Source: Lysobacteraceae bacterium
GTDB lineage: Bacteria; Pseudomonadota; Gammaproteobacteria; Xanthomonadales; BQJN01
Length of the DNA stretch: 49,919 nt
NCBI GenBank assembly: GCA_021604725.1
Contig: BQJN01000023.1
Coordinates: forward strand, 1-49,919
Direction of reading: 5' to 3'
How positions within the stretch are numbered: position 1 is the stretch's first letter; each line of letters begins with the position of its first letter. The notes beneath the pieces were generated by a model. It saw only the letters and a program-made list of their open reading frames with translations. It had not been told where the DNA came from and did not search any database. Below, piece after piece: positions 27,709-35,943 of the stretch. Made by a program: the position numbers and the translations under genes.

Positions 27709-28539
27709 CGCCAGCATAAAACGCGCGATTTGGGCGGCGGCAGGCTGCGGCTGCTTGAGGGTAGAGAAATGTCTGGCCTGGCCGCCAGCAAAGGCCTCAC
27801 CCGGCAGCACATGTTTTTCGATATCGGCAGCGACCAATCGCTTCAGCAGCTGGTCCAGGGTTGATTCCGGGACCAGCTCGTCGTCCGCCATCGCCAGTCC
27901 CAAAACCCGACCTGTAAAAGAGGTCAGGGCCTGTTCGTTGTCGCTGCTGCACCGCTCAACAAGATACTGACCACTGCGCACTGTGCTCGACCAGTCCGCC
28001 ATCACACTGCGAGCCTCACGCCCACCAAAGCCAAGTCGCCGTCCAGGGTAGTAGCCGAACACGGCAGCAATGCTTTGCAACAGCCAGGTTACCGTCCACA
28101 GTCCAACGCCCTTGACTGGCCCGTAGCTGCGCCAATGTGGAATGCCTGTGGCATGGATGATGACACCCGAAGCTGACAAGCGGTGAGCAACGATGGCCGC
28201 CAACTGCCCGCCCAGGCTGTGCCCGCCCAGCCAGCTGGCGCGGCCTGCGCGGACACCCGCACTGGCCTGCCACGCTGCAGGTAAGTCGATCTCCAGTAAA
28301 GTGGGGTAGCCCCAGTTCTCGGCCCTGGAGGCACGAATCGAACTGCTGCCATGCCCGCGGTAGTCATACCCCAGCGAACTGATCCCCTGCTCGGCAAGCG
28401 CAGCAAAAAAGGTCTGGTAGTGGACTGCCCGCACGCCCAGGGCAGGTACCCAAAACAATACCGGCGTGTTGTCGCCAGCGTCGCACCAACTCAGAGCCGA
28501 TCGGTGCCCATCTTCTGTTTCAACCGGGATCGAGTCCAC
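27703..28539 (-). CDS. Alpha/beta fold hydrolase (COG4757-like)
   Basis: A serine hydrolase-fold protein of about 278 residues. It shows [20 protein letters not shown], the YDYRGHGSS turn, the nucleophile elbow [10 protein letters not shown], an aspartate region [12 protein letters not shown] and a late RHFSTL histidine. These complete a Ser-Asp-His triad typical of the COG4757 group of predicted hydrolases. Substrate is unknown. I place the start at a GTG (28539) just past the DUF368 stop; a TTG at 28569 would overlap that gene. Likely co-transcribed with DUF368. It converges on the YyaL-like gene with overlapping ends. Confidence 0.85.
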   Translation of the reverse strand: MDSIPVETEDGHRSALSWCDAGDNTPVLFWVPALGVRAVHYQTFFAALAEQGISSLGYDYRGHGSSSIRASRAENWGYPTLLEIDLPAAWQASAGVRAGRASWLGGHSLGGQLAAIVAHRLSASGVIIHATGIPHWRSYGPVKGVGLWTVTWLLQSIAAVFGYYPGRRLGFGGREARSVMADWSSTVRSGQYLVERCSSDNEQALTSFTGRVLGLAMADDELVPESTLDQLLKRLVAADIEKHVLPGEAFAGGQARHFSTLKQPQPAAAQIARFMLAS

Positions 28540-28541
28540 CG

Positions 28542-29489
28542 CTACCTGGCGCTCCGTTGGGCCACCCAATGCAGTCCGAGTACAATGGCGGCCCCGATCA
28601 AGGCCAAAACAACGGTCAGAACCACTTGTGACTCACCTTCGAACTGGCCTGGCATGACTATATTGGTGATCAACGGCTTTTCCACGCCATGCCGATCCAC
28701 GTAGGTCATCACCGTGTTTTTCCACGGCCACACCTTGGCCAGCGACCCCAACATGATGCCGGTCAGGAAGGCAACGGTGAGGTCATGAAAACGGTTCAGC
28801 AACAGATGTAGCAATCTGGAAAAGCTCAAGAGACCGACCACTGCCCCAGCGATAAACGAACAAATCACCGCCAAACGCAGCTCGGTCAAGGCGGTGATCA
28901 TGTACTCATACTTGCCCATCAGCAGCAACAGAAAGCTGCCGGATATACCCGGCAGGATCATCGCCGTTACAGCGATGGCACCGCACAAGGCGATGAATAG
29001 CAAACTGTCAGGCGTTTCGCCCGGTGGCACCAGGGCCACGGCCAGCCCCATGCCGACCCCCAATACCAGGCTGGCGATAGTTTTGGTGTCAAACTTCTTG
29101 ATACTGCGGCTCACCACCCAGGCCGCTGACAGCACCAAACCAAAGAAAAACCCCCAAACCAATACCGGTTGGGTAGCCAGCAGGTGTTTGATGATGTTGG
29201 CCAGACTGATAAATGCCAGCACGATCCCGGCCAGCAGTGCCAGCAGAAAATTCGCATTGACATGCGACCAGGCATCGCCGATGCGGCCCTGGACCACCAT
29301 CTGCAGGGCCTTGACGTCAACCTTGCGGATCGAGTCTATAAGCTCTTCGTAGATACCGGAGATAAACGCAATCGTGCCGCCGGACACACCTGGAACCACA
29401 TCCGCGGCGCCCATTGCGACTCCGCGCAGGCTGATTTTTGCGTAATCGCCAACGCTTCGTTTGCGTTCTGTTTGTAGCTGGTTAGTCAC
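28542..29489 (-). CDS. DUF368 polytopic membrane protein (PopT-like polyprenyl phosphate translocase)
   Basis: A 315-residue membrane protein with about nine hydrophobic segments and the DUF368 hallmarks GVAMGAADVVPGVSGGTIAFI near the start and AMILPGISGSFLLLLMG in the middle, two related glycine-proline re-entrant-type motifs. Published work on DUF368 (PopT) assigns it to recycling of undecaprenyl phosphate across the inner membrane. That function is transferred here by family, not shown. The start is a GTG at 29489. The gene is divergent from the GGDEF gene and followed at once by the hydrolase gene. Confidence 0.9.
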   Translation of the reverse strand: MTNQLQTERKRSVGDYAKISLRGVAMGAADVVPGVSGGTIAFISGIYEELIDSIRKVDVKALQMVVQGRIGDAWSHVNANFLLALLAGIVLAFISLANIIKHLLATQPVLVWGFFFGLVLSAAWVVSRSIKKFDTKTIASLVLGVGMGLAVALVPPGETPDSLLFIALCGAIAVTAMILPGISGSFLLLLMGKYEYMITALTELRLAVICSFIAGAVVGLLSFSRLLHLLLNRFHDLTVAFLTGIMLGSLAKVWPWKNTVMTYVDRHGVEKPLITNIVMPGQFEGESQVVLTVVLALIGAAIVLGLHWVAQRSAR

Positions 29490-29537
29490 GTTCGCTCGTT
29501 GCTGCTAAAGTTGCAGTCGCGAATCATACGAGGAATT

Positions 29538-31337
29538 GTGACCAAACGGTATCAATTGCAGGTTCTATGGGGACTGACGCTGCTTATCGGCGTCCTGGCC
29601 ATCCTGTGCACTGTGTTTGCCGAATCGCTGTCACTACCCTCACCGGCCGTCACCGCTGCTTTGGTCGCAGCCTACTTGCTGATCTGGCATTTCAGTCTGC
29701 CAGCCCCGACAGTCGGCATCATCTCACTGGAACGGCTACCACAAATCGCCACCTTGCTGGTGGTCGGGCCGATTGAATCGGGCCTGATCAACGCCATTGC
29801 TGCGATTATCTGGCCGTTTACCAACCGTTCCTACAGCCAGGGCTCATGGCGTATCGCCTGTATTCGCGCTCTGCATAACGCGCCAATGGTGATTGCCATA
29901 CACCTGATCGCTGGCCATTTCTATGAGCTGGCTGGAGGTCGCTATCAGATTCAGACGCTGCAAGCGGCGGATCTTGCCCCAATAATCGTGCTGGCGCTGA
30001 CCATGCAAGTTTCCAACACTTTGATGATGACACTGTTCTTCCGCCTCGATGGCCGCGACGTTACCCGCTTGCTGACGCCGATTTACGCATTGGCGGACCT
30101 GTTGGTTGTTCCGGCGGGGGTGCTCACCGGATTACTATTTCTGACCCTGCCGACCAGTACTTTCCTGCTGTATTGTGGCGTGATGTTGGCGCTGGTTGTG
30201 TCTGTATCGTCACTCAAGGACCGCGCAACACAGGCATCGGTGCCCAGCCTCGCGCATGATCTGAGCGGTGCGATGCGCGTTGACGCCATGGCGCAGAGCG
30301 TTCTGGACCGATGTCGAATGCTGTTTGCCTTTGATGAGTTCTTCTTTGTGCTGGCCGACCGCGAGCAAGATGAGCAGGAACTGCGCCTGCTACACAATGG
30401 TGATGAACAACTCACGCATCGCAGACGCCCCATGAACAGAGGCTTGTTCGGCCAGGTCCTTAAATCGGGTGAGTCTATTTTGGTCAGCGACTGGACTCGT
30501 GCCGACAGCAAGCTGCGTCAGCGCGTGTCAATGATCGGCGATCCACCTGGGGCAGCCATGATCGTACCGATCAAACTGGGTGATGAGACTATCGGCCTGG
30601 TGAGTCTGCAGTCCAACACCGTCGACACCTACAGCCAACCTGACCTGTACCTGCTTGAGCAACTAGCCGAGCAGATCGCACAGCCGGTGGCCGATGCGCG
30701 CGCTTTTGAGCAACTCGATGACTACAAATTCCGTCTTGAGGAACGGGTAAATCAACGCACTGCGGCTTTGGAGCAACTGAACGCAGAAAATGAACGATTG
30801 GTTCGAAAGCTGCGCCGCCGCGGTCGCATGCTCGAAAGACAGAACCGGGAGGACGCACTAACCGGCATTGCCAACCGGCGCTGTTTCGATGAGACACTGC
30901 AGGAGTGTCTGGCCGAAGCCACTGCAGCACACAAGCCTCTGAGCATCGCACTATTTGACATTGACCACTTCAAACGGGTCAACGATGCACATGGGCACCT
31001 CGTCGGCGACCAGGTACTTCGGCGCTGCGCCCGGCTTATGGAGCGCAGGCTCAGCGACGATCACCTGGCGGCTCGCTATGGCGGCGAAGAGTTTGCCGTG
31101 TTGTTGGACCACTGTGACCTCGACGAAGCCCGCGATCTGGCCGACTCGATCCGGCGTGATTTTGAGAACGAACGCTGGCAGGCCGACTTGCCGATCAAGT
31201 CGCTCACGGTCAGTGCTGGCGTGGTGGCCTTTGCGCCTGGAATGTCCGCCATTCAGTTGCTCGCCATTGCCGACCATCGCCTGTATGCCGCCAAGGCCGC
31301 CGGCCGCAACTGTGTCGTTGTAGACAGCACTGAGTGA
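29538..31337 (+). CDS. Membrane GAF-GGDEF diguanylate cyclase
   Basis: A protein of about 599 residues. The N-terminal 210 residues contain about six membrane helices with no sensor family I can name. A GAF domain follows (about 230-395, with FEQVLKSGES-like FGQVLKSGESILVSDW), then a coiled coil (RLEERVNQRTAALEQLNAEN), then a GGDEF domain with LTGIANRRCFDE and the active site YGGEEFAVLL. The RxxD inhibitory site is not in its usual register (RLSDDHLAARYGG), so product inhibition is doubtful. It should make cyclic di-GMP from GTP. The start is uncertain: GTG at 29538 with GAGG, or TTG at 29499. Confidence 0.92.
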   Translation: MTKRYQLQVLWGLTLLIGVLAILCTVFAESLSLPSPAVTAALVAAYLLIWHFSLPAPTVGIISLERLPQIATLLVVGPIESGLINAIAAIIWPFTNRSYSQGSWRIACIRALHNAPMVIAIHLIAGHFYELAGGRYQIQTLQAADLAPIIVLALTMQVSNTLMMTLFFRLDGRDVTRLLTPIYALADLLVVPAGVLTGLLFLTLPTSTFLLYCGVMLALVVSVSSLKDRATQASVPSLAHDLSGAMRVDAMAQSVLDRCRMLFAFDEFFFVLADREQDEQELRLLHNGDEQLTHRRRPMNRGLFGQVLKSGESILVSDWTRADSKLRQRVSMIGDPPGAAMIVPIKLGDETIGLVSLQSNTVDTYSQPDLYLLEQLAEQIAQPVADARAFEQLDDYKFRLEERVNQRTAALEQLNAENERLVRKLRRRGRMLERQNREDALTGIANRRCFDETLQECLAEATAAHKPLSIALFDIDHFKRVNDAHGHLVGDQVLRRCARLMERRLSDDHLAARYGGEEFAVLLDHCDLDEARDLADSIRRDFENERWQADLPIKSLTVSAGVVAFAPGMSAIQLLAIADHRLYAAKAAGRNCVVVDSTE

Positions 31338-31346
31338 CGCTACCTA

Positions 31347-31511
31347 TAGCTAGAGCGCGTCCACAGTTCACGTTTCTGGACCAGCTCGACCGGTCCACGG
31401 ATGGGCCGGCATTTTCAAACCATTGGAAATGAAAAACTTTCATAACCACGCTTCTGAAAGTTTGTGTCCGCGTTAGCCACGGATGGCTAATCGTGGACGA
31501 CCTCTAACTAG
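31347..31511 (+). repeat. Structured dispersed repeat, copy 2
   Basis: Second copy of the element at 1539-1701, same orientation, between the convergent GGDEF and tusE genes and ending ten bases from the tusE stop. The outer ends form an imperfect inverted repeat of about 18 bases (15 matching by eye, from TAGCTAGAG at 31347 and CTCTAACTA at 31502-31510). Internal stems: CGTCCAC/GTGGACG (31358-31364, 31493-31499), CCGGTCC/GGGCCGG (31390-31396, 31403-31409), AAACTTTC/GAAAGTTT (31434-31441, 31456-31463) and TTAGCCA/TGGCTAA (31473-31479, 31484-31490). It may also act as a transcription end signal for the genes around it. Confidence 0.8.
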
Positions 31512-31520
31512 AAACGTCCT

Positions 31521-31859
31521 TCACACGCAGCTGGTCGGCTTGGGCAGACCAGCGTAGCGACTCGCCTGTTTGGCAGGCCCGTCATTGAACAATCGATACA
31601 GGTAGCGACTGTTGCCTTTGTCTGGCCCCAATCGCTTGCCCACGACCTTCACCAGGGCCCGCATCGGCGGTGCCGTTGCATATTCATCGTAATGGCTGCG
31701 CAGGAAGTGAATGATTTCCCAATGCTCGTCGGCCAGCTGCAAATCGTCTTCAGCTGCCAGAGCGATGGCCAGAGCCTCACTCCACTGGCTCAAGTCGAGC
31801 AAGTAGCCATTTTCGTCGAGCTCAACAAGCTGGCCGTCGACATCGACACGACGACTCAC
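31521..31859 (-). CDS. tusE: Sulfur relay protein TusE (DsrC family)
   Basis: A 112-residue protein ending in the family signature LPKPTSCV, with the penultimate cysteine that accepts persulfide from TusD. It has the DsrC-fold motif DEHWEIIHFLRSHYDEYATAPPMR. The second C-terminal cysteine found in dissimilatory DsrC is absent (that region reads AKQASRYAG), so this is the tRNA-thiolation type that hands sulfur to MnmA for 2-thiouridine at U34. It overlaps tusB by four bases and is last in the tusDCBE operon. Confidence 0.93.
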   Translation of the reverse strand: MSRRVDVDGQLVELDENGYLLDLSQWSEALAIALAAEDDLQLADEHWEIIHFLRSHYDEYATAPPMRALVKVVGKRLGPDKGNSRYLYRLFNDGPAKQASRYAGLPKPTSCV

Positions 31860-32125
31860 CAGGACACCACTCGATCTGCTTGCGCACAGAGTTCAACCCA
31901 CTGCTGCATTGAAAGGATGCGTTCGGATGGCACCATCGTATCAATACCGCGAGCCTTGACCTCGTCGTCCACAGCAAACACCTTGAATCCGAGCTGTTCG
32001 GCTAGACCGTACTGATAACTGGCGTCGGCGACCAACAGCAATGGCTCATCGTCATCGACAAGTGTGCGAACCTCCGCCAATTGGTCGGCGCCTAGCCGTC
32101 TGGTCAGCATATGCAGCGTGCTCAC
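31856..32125 (-). CDS. tusB: Sulfurtransferase complex subunit TusB
   Basis: An 89-residue protein starting at GTG (32125), which overlaps the tusC stop as GTGA and has GGGAG six bases upstream; an ATG at 32140 lies inside tusC. The N-terminal STLHMLTRR and the later LLLVADASYQYGL and VFAVDDEVKARGI patterns fit TusB/DsrH. In the TusBCD heterohexamer it is the structural partner of TusC and TusD and lacks the catalytic cysteine role. Confidence 0.88.
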   Translation of the reverse strand: MSTLHMLTRRLGADQLAEVRTLVDDDEPLLLVADASYQYGLAEQLGFKVFAVDDEVKARGIDTMVPSERILSMQQWVELCAQADRVVSW

Positions 32126-32481
32126 AACACACTCCCGCATTCGGTCATTAGGCGCCTAAGGCCTTCGGCATCGACCACAGACGCCGGAAGCATCAGTTGG
32201 TCCGCCTGCAAGCCCCGAGCGCGCATGGCCTCACCATCAACCCAGATTTGGTCCAAGCCGTACAAGTCCAGCGACCGCCAGGCTGCAGTCGAGTCATGCA
32301 GCCCGACACGATCCGGCGACTGCCCGGCCTTGAGCTGCCAAACCCCATCGCCAACAAACAATAACTGAACAGGAAGGTCGAGTGCCAAGGCCATGATCAC
32401 CAGGTCGACGCGTTCACGAACATCATCTCCGCTCATCGGCAGCTGATCTACCAGAACGAGAAAGGGGCGCGGCTGACTCAT
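32122..32481 (-). CDS. tusC: Sulfurtransferase complex subunit TusC
   Basis: A 119-residue DsrE/F-fold protein, TusC/DsrF by position and by the pattern RPFLVLVDQLPMSGDDVRE, LDLPVQLLFVGDGVWQL and LYGLDQIWVDGEAMRARGL. It overlaps tusD upstream and tusB downstream by four bases each. It forms the TusBCD complex that moves persulfide from TusA to TusE in the cytoplasm. Confidence 0.9.
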   Translation of the reverse strand: MSQPRPFLVLVDQLPMSGDDVRERVDLVIMALALDLPVQLLFVGDGVWQLKAGQSPDRVGLHDSTAAWRSLDLYGLDQIWVDGEAMRARGLQADQLMLPASVVDAEGLRRLMTECGSVL

Positions 32482-32852
32482 CGAAACCGGACCACTCGAT
32501 CAGCTGTTGCAGCCTTGTCCAGGTACTCTGCCAATCCAACCAGGCGAAATCCTTCAGCCAGGTTGGGCTGCCACTTTCCTGCACCTTGCTGCTGGTCAAG
32601 TACCGCTCGGCGGCGACCGGTGTTCACGCAAATGGTCAGCTCAACACCCAGACGCTCCGCCAACCCTTGCCATTGCTTTGAAGCGTCAACCTCATCGCGC
32701 ATCATCAAGCGATTGGCTGCACCACACCTTGCACCGTCATGGTAAAAGAACACGCCGACAACGCTGTGCCCACTTTCAGCCAATGCGCAAACGAACCGAC
32801 GCGCAGTCGCCTCCACCGGTCCCGCGTTTTCAACCACCACCATGAATTTCAT
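32478..32852 (-). CDS. tusD: Sulfurtransferase complex subunit TusD
   Basis: A 124-residue DsrE-fold protein, first gene of the tusDCBE operon. It has the FFYHDGARCGAANRL segment and the active cysteine in VELTICVNTGRRR near residue 74, the site that carries persulfide received from TusA. No tusA gene lies in this window. The 144-base region between tusD and the divergent bepA should contain both promoters. Confidence 0.92.
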   Translation of the reverse strand: MKFMVVVENAGPVEATARRFVCALAESGHSVVGVFFYHDGARCGAANRLMMRDEVDASKQWQGLAERLGVELTICVNTGRRRAVLDQQQGAGKWQPNLAEGFRLVGLAEYLDKAATADRVVRFR

Positions 32853-32914
32853 GTCTGTATGCTACCAGCGCCTGTTGACGCAAGGCGAGTCCGAGCCATT
32901 TGCAGCTCGTGAGG

Positions 32915-32920
32915 TACAAT
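32915..32920 (+). promoter_or_regulatory. Putative -10 box for bepA
   Basis: A TACAAT hexamer about 75 bases before the bepA start in the tusD-bepA divergent region. No good -35 box is seen at the expected spacing, so the call rests on the -10 match and position only. Confidence 0.3.
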
Positions 32921-32996
32921 AGATTCAACGGAACTCCACATTGTCGTCACAGTCTTATGCATCATTGCCCTGGTAAAACTCTTTGAAGAGAACTAC

Positions 32997-34481
32997 ATGA
33001 TCAAGTCGCTGCTGCAAAAACTGGCTATCACCGGCATGGTGGCCTCGGTCACTCTGTTGGCCAGCGCCAATGAGGAAGTGCAACTTCCGGACATTGGTGA
33101 CTCGTCCGGGCAGTTGGTATCGCCGCAGGAAATGCGCGCCTATGGCATAAACACCTTGCGACAGATTAGGGCCAGCGGATTCTTGCTTGAAGACCCGCAG
33201 GTTCAGGAATACCTCGACTCGATGGCATTTCGGCTGGTCGCACACTCAGACCGCCCAGACCTGGACTATCACTTCTTTGTAATCAACGAAGGCAGTGTCA
33301 ACGCTTTCGCCGCGCCCGGGGGCTACATTGGCGTTCACAGTGGACTGATACTGCAAGCCACGCGAGAGAGCGAAGTGGCCGCGGTCCTGGCCCACGAGAT
33401 CGCCCACGTCAGTCAACGTCATCTGGCGCGTGCCTTCGAGTCGGCACAGAAGATGTCGGTGCCCATGGCGCTGATCATGCTCGGCGCCATAATCGCCAGT
33501 CAGGTGGCCGGTAGCGGCGATGCCGCTCAAGCGGCGATGATTGGCGGTAGCGGTTTGATGCAACAGGCGCAGATCAACTTTACTCGGTCGAATGAATACG
33601 AAGCAGACCGCGTGGGAATAGACACGCTCTACGAAGCGGGATTCTACCCGCCATCAATGGCCGATTTTTTTGCCACCATGGGTCGGCTGAGTCGAAATTA
33701 TGGCGAGGGGCCGCCAGAGTTTTTGCGCACTCACCCGGTTTCAACGACTCGCATCGCTGAAGCCAAGGGACGCGCGGAAGGGCTTCAGCCAAGGCAAGTC
33801 TACGAAAACCCGCAGTTTCTTTTCATGCGCGAACGTATTCGTGTTCTAACCGCCGAGGACCACCACCGGCTTCTGGGCTTTTACAACAGAAGCCTGGAGG
33901 TTGACCACTCGCTTGATCCTGACGCGGCTCGATATGGCCTGGCTTTGACGCTGACCGAAGTTGCGCAACCGGAAAGGGCTATCGATTTGCTAACCGATCT
34001 GACCAAACGATGGCCGGACCGGGTTGCCTTTTCACTGGCCTTGGCCAAAGCCCATATGGAAGCGGAGCAAACTGAACAGGCGATGGCCATCTACCGCCAG
34101 CTCAATGAACATCGCCCACTGTCCGTTACCATCACCTGGGAATACGCTGAAGCTTTGATGAGTTTCGGTGACGAGCAAAGCGCTATTGAGGCAGAAGCAC
34201 TGCTGCGACCCGTTGTTGAACGCAACTCAGGGCAAGCCATGCTGGTGTCCACCTACGCTCAGGCAGCTGACCGAGCTGGAATCAGCGTTCGTGCCGGCGA
34301 GGCCATCGCCCACGTGCACCTGCTCAATGGTCGACTGCATGAAGCAGTGCAACAACTTCGTTTGCTGGCGCGACGCCCCGACCTCAACTATTACCAGCGT
34401 GAAAGAATTGACGCCAGACTGGCAGAAATTGAGCCTTATCTGCCGCAAAATCGCGAAGATCGTCGCGGCCGACGTGGATAG
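32997..34481 (+). CDS. bepA: Periplasmic M48 metalloprotease/chaperone BepA
   Basis: A 494-residue protein with a signal peptide (LLQKLAITGMVASVTLLASA), the zinc-binding HEIAHVSQRH (near residue 132) and the downstream glutamate ligand in NEYEADRVG (near 200). The C-terminal half is a TPR superhelix (AIDLLTDLTKRWPDRVAFSLALAKAHMEAE). This is the BepA/YfgC architecture, which helps LptD assembly and degrades stalled outer-membrane proteins. A good ribosome site (GAAGAG) precedes the ATG. Its TAG stop is made from a flanking TA plus the first base of the palindromic element, so the last residues (NREDRRGRRG) may have been altered by that insertion. Confidence 0.94.
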   Translation: MIKSLLQKLAITGMVASVTLLASANEEVQLPDIGDSSGQLVSPQEMRAYGINTLRQIRASGFLLEDPQVQEYLDSMAFRLVAHSDRPDLDYHFFVINEGSVNAFAAPGGYIGVHSGLILQATRESEVAAVLAHEIAHVSQRHLARAFESAQKMSVPMALIMLGAIIASQVAGSGDAAQAAMIGGSGLMQQAQINFTRSNEYEADRVGIDTLYEAGFYPPSMADFFATMGRLSRNYGEGPPEFLRTHPVSTTRIAEAKGRAEGLQPRQVYENPQFLFMRERIRVLTAEDHHRLLGFYNRSLEVDHSLDPDAARYGLALTLTEVAQPERAIDLLTDLTKRWPDRVAFSLALAKAHMEAEQTEQAMAIYRQLNEHRPLSVTITWEYAEALMSFGDEQSAIEAEALLRPVVERNSGQAMLVSTYAQAADRAGISVRAGEAIAHVHLLNGRLHEAVQQLRLLARRPDLNYYQRERIDARLAEIEPYLPQNREDRRGRRG

Positions 34482-34989
34482 GGAAACTCTGAACAATTCG
34501 AATACGGCTCTGCGTGACCTCAAGCGTGCAGCTGCTAGGGTGAGCCACCGTCGATGCAGGGTGCCATTAAGGCACGCTGCTGGTGGCGAACGACCAGCCA
34601 GGGATGGCTGGGCCGGCGTTACATTGAGGCTCAATCGTTCCGCCATGGATGGCAACTCCAAGCCCTCAATGGCACGTCGTCGAACCGGAATTGGCTGCCA
34701 TCCGTGGCGAAACGCAGGCGCTCCGTGGAACCCCCAGCCTCGACATCCATGTCGAGGCGTTCGCCGGGATCGAGTGCCCTTCGGCACTCGCTCGGAATCC
34801 GGCTCACCCCTTGGCAAGGAATGGAACAACGCAGATGTGCGCTTCAGGCCACGCCCTACGGGGCCTACAGAGCAGCCCGCACTCTTCGTTATGCCTCCTC
34901 ACCAGGCAGTGAGCATGCTTTCGGATTCAAGCCTCGATTGCGGACTGCTCTGTAGGCCAGAGTCCTATTCGAATTGATCAGAGCTTCCC
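34481..34989. mobile_element. ~510 bp nested-palindrome element with long inverted ends
   Basis: The ends are imperfect inverted repeats of about 32-36 bases (34481-34512 and 34958-34989), sharing GGGAA-CTCTGA-CAATTCGAATA and flanked by TA on both sides (34479-34480, 34990-34991). Internal hairpins are: 34544-34587 (GCCACC/GGTGGC with an inner stem), CCAGCCA-ggga-TGGCTGG (34594-34611), CCTCGACAT/ATGTCGAGG (34738-34757), CGAGTGCC-cttc-GGCACTCG (34771-34790), and a 19-base stem with one mismatch (34862-34880 with 34940-34958). No convincing gene lies inside, so it looks like a non-autonomous (MITE-like) element. It fills most of the 638-base gap between bepA and phoB. Confidence 0.75.
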
Positions 34990-34993
34990 TAAC

Positions 34994-35059
34994 CTGTAAC
35001 AAAAGCGTCACAAATCAAGGAATTTGCTGTCATAAATCTGTAATGTGGGTGACTACAAT
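34994..35059 (+). promoter_or_regulatory. Tandem Pho boxes and -10 of the phoB promoter
   Basis: Two sites match the PhoB-binding pattern of 7-base direct repeats spaced by four: CTGTAAC-AAAA-GCGTCAC (34994-35011) and CTGTCAT-AAAT-CTGTAAT (35027-35044). They start 33 bases apart, three helical turns. The second is followed after nine bases by a -10 TACAAT (35054-35059), the usual spacing in which the Pho box replaces a -35. This predicts autoregulated, phosphate-starvation-induced transcription of phoB and probably the genes behind it. Confidence 0.85.
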
Positions 35060-35119
35060 AGGCTGGAGTGGCTATAGCAATGTTGCTGGCCATCCCACGT
35101 GCATACCCATAGGCTTGTT

Positions 35120-35809
35120 GTGACAGAGAAAATACTGATCGTAGAAGACGAGTCAGCGATTCGTGAAATGATTGCGTTCAATTTGCAACGCGACGGCAAG
35201 ACCCCGTTGCAATGCGAATCAGCGGTCGAAGCCGAACGAGTCATTGCTGACGAGCAACCCGATCTGGTATTGCTGGACTGGATGCTTCCCGGTATCAGCG
35301 GCATCGAGTTTGCTCGACGACTCCGTAGGGATGACACTACGCGCAAACTGCCAATCATCATGCTCACTGCACGAGGTGCCGAGGACGACAAGGTCCATGG
35401 CCTCAATTCTGGTGTCGATGACTACATCGTCAAACCATTTTCTTCGCGCGAAATGCTGGCACGAGTCAATGCGGTGCTGCGCCGAGGACGCGATGGTGGG
35501 GCTGAGGACAAGGTCAGCGTTGGTGACTTGACCATCGACTATGCCGCACATCGACTCCATATTGGTGACGGCATCGTCAATATTGGCCCTACCGAGTTCA
35601 AACTACTGAGCTTCCTGGTCCGTCATCCGGAACGCGTCTACTCAAGGTCGCAATTGCTGGATCATGTTTGGGGTAGAAATGCATACCTAGAGGAACGGAC
35701 GGTTGATGTTCATATCCGCCGACTCCGCCAGACCTTGGAAGCTAGCGGTCACCACCGATACGTGCAAACCGTAAGGGGCGCTGGATACCGGTTTTCGACG
35801 CATATTTGA
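35120..35809 (+). CDS. phoB: Phosphate regulon response regulator PhoB
   Basis: A 229-residue OmpR-family regulator. The receiver domain has the acidic pair in VEDESAI, the phosphoacceptor in LVLLDWMLPGISG (near residue 53), the switch threonine in LTARG and the conserved lysine in VKPFS. The winged-helix DNA-binding domain carries GPTEFKLLSFLVRHPERVYSR and RTVDVHIRRLRQ. I prefer the GTG at 35120 (VTEKILIVEDE) with AGG six bases upstream; an earlier GTG at 35099 is in frame. Tandem Pho boxes lie upstream and phoR, ppk, ppx and pit follow. Confidence 0.97.
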   Translation: MTEKILIVEDESAIREMIAFNLQRDGKTPLQCESAVEAERVIADEQPDLVLLDWMLPGISGIEFARRLRRDDTTRKLPIIMLTARGAEDDKVHGLNSGVDDYIVKPFSSREMLARVNAVLRRGRDGGAEDKVSVGDLTIDYAAHRLHIGDGIVNIGPTEFKLLSFLVRHPERVYSRSQLLDHVWGRNAYLEERTVDVHIRRLRQTLEASGHHRYVQTVRGAGYRFSTHI

Positions 35810-35943
35810 TTTGATCTCAGCCAATGATGGCGGAGACACGATACAATCACTGATGGTGCCACTGGTTTAGGTTATTCGGTGGCTATTTGTCAATGTGCTA
35901 TTCAGGATTGACCATGTACCCACATAGTTGCCGCGATTAGGCG

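Noticed and set aside
31210..31449. Minus-strand frame across repeat copy 2
   Set aside because: The equivalent frame in copy 1 is interrupted by a stop, while stems are conserved, so the element is not protein-coding.
31521..32852. Possible dissimilatory sulfur oxidation (dsrEFHC)
   Set aside because: The DsrC-like protein lacks the second C-terminal cysteine and no dsrAB or other dsr genes are present; this is the Tus relay.
22617..34790. Shared CGAGTGCC/GGCACTCG stem in the pckG terminator and in the palindromic element (34771-34790)
   Set aside because: Only the eight-base arms agree; loops and flanks differ, so common origin is not supported.
34227..34829. 200-residue minus-strand frame across bepA and the palindromic element
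   Set aside because: Antisense to bepA and through inverted repeats; no family match or ribosome site.
34168..34977. 269-residue plus-strand frame running from bepA into the palindromic element
   Set aside because: Its first third is out of frame within bepA and the rest crosses hairpins, giving low-complexity sequence without domains.
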